Assembly: GCF_008931845.1 (NCBI RefSeq)
Contig: NZ_CP044535.1
Span: 186,001 to 250,000 of the forward strand
Source: Borrelia maritima
Lineage (GTDB): Bacteria; Spirochaetota; Spirochaetia; Borreliales; Borreliaceae
Length of the DNA: 64,000 bases
Direction of reading: 5' to 3'
Under the pieces are notes generated by a model. That model did not search any database. It was given only the letters and a program-made list of their open reading frames with translations, and was not told the DNA's origin. Made by a program: the position numbers and the translations under genes. Positions 36,923 to 45,030 of the stretch are shown here, in pieces. Numbering within the stretch: the first letter of the stretch is position 1; every line of letters starts with the position of its first letter.

Positions 36923-37744
36923 TTAACCTAATGAAACATCAAGAAACATCATTAATGTAAAACCAATAACACCAAATATACTCGGCACTTTATTGTCAAT
37001 GTCTTTTCTCTTAGCCTCAGGTATTAATTGTTCAATTGACACATAAATCATAGCTCCCGCTGAGAAAGCTAAAGCAAAAGGTAAAATTCGGGTAAAAGAA
37101 TAAACAGCATAAGCTCCCATAAGTCCCCCTACAATTTCCACAAGTCCTGACATTTGACCATAGTTAAAGCATTTTAACAGAGCAACATTACCTCTTCTTA
37201 ACGGGAGAGAAATAGCAGCTCCTTCCGGAATATTTTGAATGCCTATACCGAGTGTAAGAAGCATGGCCCCAACTAAAGTTTGAATATCTGGATTAGATGC
37301 TAAAGCTCCAAAAGCAACTCCAACAGCTAATCCTTCTGGAAAATTGTGCAAAGTAACAGCAGTAAAGAGTAAAAAATCTTTTTTACCATGTTTAGTCAAA
37401 TCTTCATCAATAAAAGTAAGTTTATCAAGATCTGGAACAAATACATCTACAATATATATAAAAAATGCACCAACAAGAAATCCAAAAACAGCTGGCATCC
37501 AGGGAATGTATCCAAGCTCTTCAGCTCTTTCTATAGCTGGTTTAATAAGCGAAAAAAAACTAGCCGCTATCATAATGCCTGCTGAAAAGCCAAGCATAGC
37601 GTCCATTATTTTATTATCTACCTTTCTAAAGAAAAAAACTGCTGCTGCTCCAAAAGCTGTAGTAAACCAAGTGAAAGTAGAACCTAAAAGCCCCAATAAT
37701 ACAGGATGCAAAGTCAATAAATAATCTAAAATTGATTTTGTCAT
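36923..37744 (-). CDS. bmtA: BmtA, ZIP-family metal transporter (manganese)
   Basis: 273 residues with eight predicted helices of the ZIP/GufA type. Metal-site motifs are LHNFPEGLAVGVAFG (helix IV) and IQNIPEGAAISLPL (helix V). In B. burgdorferi this gene (BB0219) is BmtA, needed for Mn acquisition and infectivity. SD GGGGG 4 bp before the ATG. Convergent with pstB. Confidence 0.92.
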   Translation of the reverse strand: MTKSILDYLLTLHPVLLGLLGSTFTWFTTAFGAAAVFFFRKVDNKIMDAMLGFSAGIMIAASFFSLIKPAIERAEELGYIPWMPAVFGFLVGAFFIYIVDVFVPDLDKLTFIDEDLTKHGKKDFLLFTAVTLHNFPEGLAVGVAFGALASNPDIQTLVGAMLLTLGIGIQNIPEGAAISLPLRRGNVALLKCFNYGQMSGLVEIVGGLMGAYAVYSFTRILPFALAFSAGAMIYVSIEQLIPEAKRKDIDNKVPSIFGVIGFTLMMFLDVSLG

Positions 37745-37785
37745 AAGACCCCCTATTAAAATAAATCAACAAATAATAAACAATT

Positions 37786-39570
37786 TTACTCATCAATCAA
37801 AACAGCTTTTATTCTTCTTACCCCTGAAGATGAGGATTGTTCTTTTTGTATTTTAAAAGTACCAAGTTCGTTGGTATTCTCTACATGAGGACCTCCACAA
37901 ACTTCAAGTGAAAATCCATCTATCTCATAAACGCTCACCAAATTATCATATTTCTCCCCAAAAAGCGCCATAGCGCCTTTTTCTCGAGCCTCACTTAATT
38001 CCATTATAACTTTTTTTACAGATAAAGAATTTTTTATCTGTAAATTAACAATCTCTTCAACTTTTTTTATTTCATCATCTGTCATCTTTTCAGAATGAAC
38101 AAAATCAAACCTTAATCGCTCAGCAGTAATATTGCTTCCTTTTTGCCTAACATGATCACCTAGTACTAATTGAAGTGCCTTATGAAGCAAATGAGTAGCT
38201 GTATGCAACTTGGTGGTCTCATAAGTATAATCAGCAAGCCCTCCTTTAAAGATTTTGTCACTCCCTTTCTTTGAAGCCTCTTGATGTTTTTTAAAATATT
38301 CATTAAAATCTGACTTATCAACATTAAAGCCATATTCAGAAGCAAGCTCTTCTGTTACTTCATATGGGAAACCATAAGTATCGTAAAGTTTAAAAGCAAT
38401 ATTGCCAGGAATAGTCTTGGAAGGTAAATTTCGTGTTATTTTAATGAATTCTTGCTCACCTTGAAATAAAGTTTTAAAAAACTTTTCTTCTTCTGTGCTC
38501 AATTCCTTTTTAATAAAATCTTTTTTTTCTGTTAATTCATTATAAAAAGATCTATAAATAGTCTCTACAGAATCAACAAGATCAGATAAAAAATGAGATT
38601 TTATTCCAAGCTTCTTCGCGTACCTAATAGAGCGCCTAATTAGCCTTCTTAAAACATATCCCTGACCCAAATTGGAAGGTAAAATAGCAGAACTATCAGC
38701 AAGAATAAAGCAAGCCGATTTAACATGATCAGAAATTATTCTAATATATCTATCATAGTCTTCTTTTTGTCCATAAATTTTACCAGAAATAGATTCTATT
38801 TTCTTTATTATAGGGATAAATGCATCTGTATCATAAACTGAAGATTTGCCCTGCAAAAAAGCAATTGTTCTCTCAAGCCCCATACCCGTATCAACACATT
38901 TTCGGTCCAGTTCTATGTAATTACCATTTTCGTCTTTATTGTATTGCATAAAAACATTATTCCAAATTTCAAAATACTTGCCACAAGAACACGTAATATT
39001 GCAATCAGCAGAACACTTATTCTTTCCAGTATCCACATATATTTCAGTATCTGGACCACAAGGTCCTTTAGATCCAACAGGACCCCAAAAATTATGATCT
39101 TTAGAAAGATAATATATTCTGTCTTTGGGAATACCTAAGCTCTCCCAAACTTTGGCCGTCTCTGTATCACGTGGAATCTCTTGATCGCCTTCAAAAACAC
39201 TTACATAAAGACTGTCCTTTGAAATATTTAAATAATCAGAAGACGTCAAAAATTCAAAACTACACTTTACAGAATGCTCTTTAAAGTAAGCCCCAAGAGA
39301 CCAATTTCCAAGCATTTCAAAAAAAGTTAAATGACTTAAATCACCAACCTCATCAATGTCACCTGTTCTTAAGCATTTTTGGACATTAACAAGCATATCT
39401 CCTGATGGATGTATTTCTCCAAGAAGATAAGGAATAAGGGGCTGCATGCCAGCTGTATTAAAAAGAACTGTAGGATCATTTTCAGGAACCAATGATTTAC
39501 CCATTATTTCAAAATGTTTTTTTGATTTAAAAAAATCAATATATTTTCTACGCAACTCATCAAGTGTCAT
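37786..39570 (-). CDS. alaS: alanyl-tRNA synthetase, short form without C-terminal domain
   Basis: 594 residues against about 870 in E. coli. Class II catalytic core from residue 1 (FFKSKKHFEIMGKSLVPENDPTVLFNTAGMQPL), a Cys cluster at about 192-202 (CSADCNITCSCGKYFE), and the editing domain with HTATHLLH (456-463) and CGGPHVENT (from 558). The protein ends about 30 residues after the editing motif, so the C-Ala domain, which helps bind the tRNA elbow and dimerise, is absent. The start ATG shares one base with the fliG1 stop. Confidence 0.94.
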   Translation of the reverse strand: MTLDELRRKYIDFFKSKKHFEIMGKSLVPENDPTVLFNTAGMQPLIPYLLGEIHPSGDMLVNVQKCLRTGDIDEVGDLSHLTFFEMLGNWSLGAYFKEHSVKCSFEFLTSSDYLNISKDSLYVSVFEGDQEIPRDTETAKVWESLGIPKDRIYYLSKDHNFWGPVGSKGPCGPDTEIYVDTGKNKCSADCNITCSCGKYFEIWNNVFMQYNKDENGNYIELDRKCVDTGMGLERTIAFLQGKSSVYDTDAFIPIIKKIESISGKIYGQKEDYDRYIRIISDHVKSACFILADSSAILPSNLGQGYVLRRLIRRSIRYAKKLGIKSHFLSDLVDSVETIYRSFYNELTEKKDFIKKELSTEEEKFFKTLFQGEQEFIKITRNLPSKTIPGNIAFKLYDTYGFPYEVTEELASEYGFNVDKSDFNEYFKKHQEASKKGSDKIFKGGLADYTYETTKLHTATHLLHKALQLVLGDHVRQKGSNITAERLRFDFVHSEKMTDDEIKKVEEIVNLQIKNSLSVKKVIMELSEAREKGAMALFGEKYDNLVSVYEIDGFSLEVCGGPHVENTNELGTFKIQKEQSSSSGVRRIKAVLIDE

Positions 39571-40796
39571 TAAATAAATTCCTCATTTTTTCTATATATT
39601 ATTAAATCGCCTTTTAAAGTTAAATTTTTAATATAATTGATAAAAGATAGCGTCATAGTTTTTAAATCTTTTTTACTTATTTTTCCTAAGAAAGCTTCTT
39701 CATCTAAAATAATTTCTTTACGTCTTTTTGAAACATTTGAAAGTATTTTATCTTTAACCTCATCAGTTTTATCTTTAATAATAATTGCAATCTCTTTGTC
39801 TGTAAACTCTCTTAAAATATTATGTAAGTCATTATCCATAATTCTCAAGATTACATTTATATCAAATATTTTTTCTCGAATTTCGCTGTACACAGCAGGA
39901 TTTAAATCTTTCATATTAATATTATTGAGCAGATTTTTCTCCTCATTAGAATCCATATAGCTTAAAATATCGACAAGTATCTTGGATCCATCAAGTTTAT
40001 CTGTCTTAAGACACCCTTGCATCTTAAATCTATCCTTAAGCTTATTTGAAATTGCCTCTATTGTCTCCATGCTCAATTGCCTTGGTTTAGCAAGATCTTT
40101 TACAAATTCTCTTCTATCTTTTTCTTCTAGCATTGAAAAAACATACTTTTTCTGATCTTTATTTAAATAATTATATAATATGACAAGCGTTTTAATATTC
40201 TCATCTTTAATTAATGCCCAAAGTTGTTCATGCTCAATTTGAGACAAATAATCAAAAGGAATAAAAATATCATTGCCAGTAACTTTTTTATAAATTGATT
40301 TTGCTTTAGATTTCCCTAACGTTTTATTTAACAATTCATAAGCAAAATTATCATCAACTTTAACATATCTTTTTTGATTTCTTAACAACTCTTCAAATTC
40401 TTTAATAATATGATCTTTTTCTTCTGGAGAAATATAACTAATCTTTGAAATTTCTCTAGTAATTAAGATTATATCTGAATCATCAAGTTCAGACATAATC
40501 TTTGCAGATTTTTCAAGCCCAATAGCCAAAAAATATTTTGCAATCTTTGTAACCTTACTCTCTTTACGAATAAACCCCGGATTTAAATCTTTAATACTAT
40601 TGGGGTTGGTCTCAGCAGGCACTTTATTTTTATTACCTTTAATAAGATTTATCCAAGATCTGAGCATAGAACCTTGAATCTCTGAATCTGAAAAGTTTTT
40701 ATTTAAACTTAAAGTATCAATTTCTTCAATGGTTTTTTTGCTTAAATTTTTAGTATTTTTATACTTAGAAAGCCTAGGATCCTGCATAAATTTCAT
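39570..40796 (-). CDS. fliG1: FliG1, flagellar motor switch protein paralogue
   Basis: 408 residues of the FliG family: N-terminal region to about 110, middle and C-terminal armadillo-like helical domains, with SKSKAIYKKVTG-type and RREFVKDLAK segments. Borrelia has two fliG genes; this one lies outside the main motility operon, next to alaS and pgl. Published work on B. burgdorferi reported FliG1 at one cell pole and as affecting motility in viscous media. It is longer than usual FliG (about 340). Overlaps pgl by 23 bp. Confidence 0.88.
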   Translation of the reverse strand: MKFMQDPRLSKYKNTKNLSKKTIEEIDTLSLNKNFSDSEIQGSMLRSWINLIKGNKNKVPAETNPNSIKDLNPGFIRKESKVTKIAKYFLAIGLEKSAKIMSELDDSDIILITREISKISYISPEEKDHIIKEFEELLRNQKRYVKVDDNFAYELLNKTLGKSKAKSIYKKVTGNDIFIPFDYLSQIEHEQLWALIKDENIKTLVILYNYLNKDQKKYVFSMLEEKDRREFVKDLAKPRQLSMETIEAISNKLKDRFKMQGCLKTDKLDGSKILVDILSYMDSNEEKNLLNNINMKDLNPAVYSEIREKIFDINVILRIMDNDLHNILREFTDKEIAIIIKDKTDEVKDKILSNVSKRRKEIILDEEAFLGKISKKDLKTMTLSFINYIKNLTLKGDLIIYRKNEEFI

Positions 40797-41481
40797 CTCT
40801 TCTAATGTTTGTAAGAACTAGTAAATTGGGATGCTCTTTAAGAAGTCTGGCTGGACATTCATTGATAGAGGTATTAAAACTTAAAAAATTTTCTAAAGCA
40901 CGCTTTTTATCAATACCCATAAATAACAAAACAACTGCTTTTGAATTAAACAAAGACTTTGGCGTCAAGCTTATTCTTTTGCTAGGGAATTTAGGAGAAT
41001 TGTATTCATACTGATAGCCTTCTATATCTGAAAACAAGAGTTTTCTTGAGGGGAAAAGCGATGCAATGTGGCCATCCTCACCAACAGAAACTAAAATAAA
41101 ATCAAAAATACTAAACCTAGAATTAAATTCAATATTATAGTCATGAATAGCTGTAGTTTCATCTATTTCGTTATAAAAAAAAGCATGAAACTTGGAAGCG
41201 CTTATTAAATTTTTTTCAACCATTTTGGAAAAAAAATGTCTATTTAAAAGATTATAATTGCTATTCTCGTTATCCAATGGAACACACCGCTCATCAACCA
41301 AAAAAAAATGTGATCTTCTAAAAGAAAAATTTTGTTCAAGAAAAACACTTAAAAAAGTAAGGATACTTCGACCACCACAAATTCCAATACTTGTGTATTT
41401 ATCTTTATCTATATTCATATTAAAAAAATCAAAAAATCTATTTTTTAAATAATTCTCTTCATCAGAATATAAAAACTCCAT
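40774..41481 (-). CDS. pgl: 6-phosphogluconolactonase
   Basis: 235 residues of the GlcN6P-isomerase/6PGL fold. Motifs are GICGGRSILTFL near residue 33 (sugar-phosphate binding), FFLVDERCVPLDNENSNYNLLNRHFFSK at about 80-107 and LVSVGEDGHIASLFPS near 130. It hydrolyses 6-phosphogluconolactone in the pentose phosphate path. It is followed by fliG1 with a 23-bp overlap; the preceding gene ends right at its start. Confidence 0.92.
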   Translation of the reverse strand: MEFLYSDEENYLKNRFFDFFNMNIDKDKYTSIGICGGRSILTFLSVFLEQNFSFRRSHFFLVDERCVPLDNENSNYNLLNRHFFSKMVEKNLISASKFHAFFYNEIDETTAIHDYNIEFNSRFSIFDFILVSVGEDGHIASLFPSRKLLFSDIEGYQYEYNSPKFPSKRISLTPKSLFNSKAVVLLFMGIDKKRALENFLSFNTSINECPARLLKEHPNLLVLTNIRRDEIYAGS

Positions 41482-41844
41482 TTAATTTCCCTTAGTACAT
41501 ATTAATCTAAATAATAAAACAATAGTTACAAAAATTTTTAATATTTTTAACGATAAAGTTTTTTTTACATAATCTTCATTAAATCCGCATTTAATAAAAA
41601 AATTTTTGATCTTATTATTAGATAAATTTAAGTTATTTTCTTTAATGTTGTCATTAACAACATTAATACTTAAATCATATTGTAAATTCCAACTCGAAGA
41701 TGTTAAAAAGATTTCTTTTTCGCTTGTGCCCCTAACTGGAATGTAGCTACCATTCTTAGTATTAATGTTTTTTCTTTTGTAAGAAATTATAATTAACAAT
41801 GCTAGGAAAAGTAGTAAAAAAAATAAATCCTTTTTCCAAAGCAT
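41482..41844 (-). CDS. hypothetical membrane protein, 120 aa
   Basis: 120 residues with a strong N-terminal membrane helix (about 7-22) and a second hydrophobic stretch at the C-terminus (about 97-114). The region between is polar. I recognise no family. The stop directly abuts the pgl start, so the two are co-transcribed. SD AGGAGG lies upstream of the ATG. Function unknown. Confidence 0.72.
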   Translation of the reverse strand: MLWKKDLFFLLLFLALLIIISYKRKNINTKNGSYIPVRGTSEKEIFLTSSSWNLQYDLSINVVNDNIKENNLNLSNNKIKNFFIKCGFNEDYVKKTLSLKILKIFVTIVLLFRLICTKGN

Positions 41845-41913
41845 ATAACAATTCCTCCTAAAAAAAGAACAAATAATTGTTAAATTAGCTCGTTTATTCT
41901 AACATATTATGTA

Positions 41914-42921
41914 ATGTTAATAAATCGTAAAATATCCATAGCTCCAATGGTAAACATTACAGACGAGCATTTTAGGTATTTAATAAGGCTATTATCAAAA
42001 AAAGTTGCATTATATACCCCAATGATTTCTGCAAAGTCAATAATTATGGGGGATTTAAAAAAAATTGTAAAACAAGCACCATTAGAATCTCCAATTGCAA
42101 TTCAAATAGCAACAAACTCTAAAAACGATGCTCTTAAAGCCATTAAAATTCTTGAAAAACACTTCAATTTTGATGAATACAATCTTAATGTTGGATGTCC
42201 ATCTCTAAAAATCCAAAATGCAAACTACGGGGCTTGCCTAATGAGAGATGCTAATAAAGTAGGTGAAATTTTAAAAACAATGAAAGAAGGCACAAATAAG
42301 CCTATTTCAATTAAACATAGACTAGGCGTTAGACTTTTACCTAGTGATTACAAAAACGAAAATTATTCTGAGGTAAAAAACTTTGTCAAAATAATCTCAG
42401 ATTTTGGTATCAAAAATTTTATTGTACATGCAAGAGTTGCAATATTAAAAGGATTTTCCCCTAAAAATAATAGAAATATCCCCAAATTAAGACATGAATT
42501 TGTATATAATCTAAAAAAAGAGAATAAAAATTTATTTATTGAAACAAACGGAGGAATAAACAACTTAGAGCAAATCAAAAAACACTTATCTGTTGTTGAT
42601 TCTGTAATGATTGGAAGAAGTGCATTTGAAAATCCATACTTTATTGCAAACGCTTCAAGAGAGTTTTTAAACGAAACTGATAAAATTCCAACAAGAAAAG
42701 ATATATTGATGCAAATGGTAGAATACATTAAAGAATACGAAAATTACTTGTCAATAAATATATTATTCAAGCATCTTATGGGAATCGTATTTTCCAAAGA
42801 AGGAGCTAAAAAATTTAGACAAAACTTAACAGCACCATTTCCAAAAAACTTAAAAAAACATGAAATATTGCTAAAAGCTATAGAAACATTGCCAGAAAAA
42901 ATACTAAATTCTAATTCTTAA
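41914..42921 (+). CDS. tRNA-dihydrouridine synthase, DusA type
   Basis: 335 residues, FMN-dependent TIM barrel that reduces U to dihydrouridine in tRNA D loops. N-terminal [28 protein letters not shown], then [22 protein letters not shown] (catalytic Cys in GACLM), KHRLG and IETNGGINN. The [10 protein letters not shown] version matches DusA rather than DusB. Its 3' end overlaps convergent serS by 11 bp. No strong SD; the start may be leaderless. Confidence 0.9.
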   Translation: MLINRKISIAPMVNITDEHFRYLIRLLSKKVALYTPMISAKSIIMGDLKKIVKQAPLESPIAIQIATNSKNDALKAIKILEKHFNFDEYNLNVGCPSLKIQNANYGACLMRDANKVGEILKTMKEGTNKPISIKHRLGVRLLPSDYKNENYSEVKNFVKIISDFGIKNFIVHARVAILKGFSPKNNRNIPKLRHEFVYNLKKENKNLFIETNGGINNLEQIKKHLSVVDSVMIGRSAFENPYFIANASREFLNETDKIPTRKDILMQMVEYIKEYENYLSINILFKHLMGIVFSKEGAKKFRQNLTAPFPKNLKKHEILLKAIETLPEKILNSNS

Positions 42922-44188
42922 AAGGAATATAATCGAAACCTGTATACTTAACCAAACTTTTTGGAATTCTAACTCCTCCTTTTTCATCTTGAAAGTTTTC
43001 AAGTATGGAAATAATAACTCTAGTTGTAGCTATTGCTGTTCCATTTACCATGTGTGCAAATTTATTTTGCCCATCTTTATCTTTATATCTAATCTTAAGC
43101 CTTCTTGACTGATAATCTGTACAATTTGAAGTTGAAGTTACCTCCCCATAACTGCCCTTACCGTCTCTTCCGGGCATCCATGCTTCAATATCATATTTTT
43201 TATAAGCTGGGGCACCAAGATCAAAAGCACAAATATTTAAAACTCTATAAGGAATCTCAAGTTCAGTAAAAATTTGCTCTTGAATACTTAAAAATTCGTC
43301 ATGAATAACCTCAGACTCTTCCGCTTTGCAAAAACAAAACATCTCTACCTTGCTAAACTGATGAACTCTGTAAAGACCTTTTGAAAGCTGGCCATATGCT
43401 CCGGCTTCTTTTCGAAAACAATGTGAAAATCCTGCCATTCTTATTGGCAAAGTCAAATCTATTATTTTATTATAATAGTAACCACCAAGCGTAATTTCAG
43501 AAGTACCTACAAGATATTTATCTGTACCTTCAATCTTATAAATATTGCTTTCGTTACCACGAGGATTAAAACCAATACCATCAGCTATAAACTCTCTTGC
43601 AACATCAGGAGTAATAAAAACATTAAAACCCTTTTCTCTTAATTTATTCAAAGAGAAATTAATAAGAGCAATTTCTAAAAAAACTGCCTCATTTTTAAGA
43701 TAATAAAATTTACTACCGCTAACCTCGCGTGCTCTGTCAAAATCTAGAAGATCTAAATCTCTACCAAGTTCTAAATGATTTTTTGGCTTAAAATCAAAGC
43801 TTGGAACAGTTCCCACTTTTTTTATCTCAAAGTTATCTTCCTCGCTATTACCAATAGGCACATCGGGCGACAAAATATTAGGTACACGCTTATTTTCAAG
43901 ATCAAAATTAAAAGATACTCTCTCAAGCTCTTCTTCTAGATCAAAAAGCTGTTTTTTTAAAATTTTTCCGGTTTCTACTAAAGAGATTTTTAAAACCTTG
44001 TCAAGATTTTTTACCATTTTAGAAGCATTTTCATTTTTTTTCGCATTAAGCTCACTAATTTTAGTAATTATTTTTTTTCTTTTATCGTCAAGATAAATTA
44101 ACTTATCAATATCTAAAACAAGGCCCCTTGCATTAATACTTTTCTTAACAAGACCAAGATTATCTCTAATAAATTTCAGATCAAGCAT
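42911..44188 (-). CDS. serS: seryl-tRNA synthetase
   Basis: 425 residues. N-terminal coiled coil (about 25-110) that grips the long variable arm of tRNA-Ser, then class II motifs: motif 2 [33 protein letters not shown] and motif 3 [30 protein letters not shown]-type [11 protein letters not shown] is present. SD AGGAG before the ATG. Overlaps the convergent dus by 11 bp. Confidence 0.95.
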   Translation of the reverse strand: MLDLKFIRDNLGLVKKSINARGLVLDIDKLIYLDDKRKKIITKISELNAKKNENASKMVKNLDKVLKISLVETGKILKKQLFDLEEELERVSFNFDLENKRVPNILSPDVPIGNSEEDNFEIKKVGTVPSFDFKPKNHLELGRDLDLLDFDRAREVSGSKFYYLKNEAVFLEIALINFSLNKLREKGFNVFITPDVAREFIADGIGFNPRGNESNIYKIEGTDKYLVGTSEITLGGYYYNKIIDLTLPIRMAGFSHCFRKEAGAYGQLSKGLYRVHQFSKVEMFCFCKAEESEVIHDEFLSIQEQIFTELEIPYRVLNICAFDLGAPAYKKYDIEAWMPGRDGKGSYGEVTSTSNCTDYQSRRLKIRYKDKDGQNKFAHMVNGTAIATTRVIISILENFQDEKGGVRIPKSLVKYTGFDYIPFKN

Positions 44189-44265
44189 CTTATCTCCTAA
44201 GATATGTCTTAAGTAAAATTTTTAAACAAAATTACAAATAATATTAATTCATATCAAGGTTATTA

Positions 44266-44271
44266 TATAAT
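44266..44271 (+). promoter_or_regulatory. candidate -10 box upstream of the lipoprotein/M16 genes
   Basis: Exact TATAAT about 43 bp before the ATG at 44314. No good -35 lies 16-18 bp upstream, so only the -10 is supported. Confidence 0.4.
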
Positions 44272-44313
44272 ATCTTATAGCAGGATTAGAATAAATCTGC
44301 AGGGAGACATCGT

Positions 44314-45015
44314 ATGCTAAGTTTAAGAACAATAAAGGCAGCTTTTGTGTTAATATCTACATTAATGATCTTTAATGGATGCGAAAAAAAAATAACTAAG
44401 ATCAATTTTAAAGATATTAACTCAAATAGCACCAAAATGGATTCTTTAATAATAAATTCAATGAACTCAAAAAAAGAATCAAAATTTTACGAATACAACA
44501 TTAGAATACCTAAATTAATAATCGAAGGGAAAGACAAGGGGAATCTAGAGGAATTAAATAATGAAATTAATGAACATGTAAGTCAAATTGTAACAAGGCT
44601 TGACATTGTTAGTAACGAGCTTAAACCTGAGGATAAAAAATTTAGCTTAAAAATAGACTACGAAATTTACTATGGATACAATACTTATACAATAATACTT
44701 ACTTCAACTCAAGAAATCCATGACAGCCCTATTACAAATTGCAGAAGCTATTACATTAAAGACACAGGAAATTATATTCATAATATTGACAACATAATCA
44801 AAACAGATGAAGCATTCCCATTTTTTATAAAAAAAATTAAAGGAAAAATCTTGCCTAACGAATTAATATTTGACTTACAACAAGCAGTAATTTACTTTGA
44901 AAACAAAAAAATTATTATTAAATTTCCTGAATATACATTTAAACTAGACGACACAGAGGAATATCAAAACATATTTGAATTTAATGAAAGCGAAATAGCA
45001 CAATTTGTAAAATAA
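44314..45015 (+). CDS. putative lipoprotein, PdaC/RsiV-like fold, 233 aa
   Basis: 233 residues with lipobox IFNGC (Cys at about residue 23). The mature protein looks like the DUF4163/DUF3298 pair found in PdaC and RsiV: YNIRIPKLIIEGKDKGNLEELNNEINEHV, then SLKIDYEIYYGYNTYTIILTSTQEI, and a C-terminal ELIFDLQQAVIYFENKKIIIKFPEYTF resembling IYFDKYEIAPYA-type ends. Those domains bind cell-wall or lysozyme-like partners. It precedes the M16 peptidase by 15 bp. Fold assignment is moderate; function unknown. Confidence 0.78.
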   Translation: MLSLRTIKAAFVLISTLMIFNGCEKKITKINFKDINSNSTKMDSLIINSMNSKKESKFYEYNIRIPKLIIEGKDKGNLEELNNEINEHVSQIVTRLDIVSNELKPEDKKFSLKIDYEIYYGYNTYTIILTSTQEIHDSPITNCRSYYIKDTGNYIHNIDNIIKTDEAFPFFIKKIKGKILPNELIFDLQQAVIYFENKKIIIKFPEYTFKLDDTEEYQNIFEFNESEIAQFVK

Positions 45016-45030
45016 GGATTAAAGTCACGA

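Noticed and set aside
37344-37724. 126-codon plus-strand frame inside bmtA
   Set aside because: It lies opposite a clear ZIP transporter with conserved motifs, and shows no recognisable domain.
37786-39570. alaS as a truncated pseudogene
   Set aside because: All catalytic and editing motifs are intact and neighbouring genes are close; I see no remnant of the missing domain in any frame downstream.
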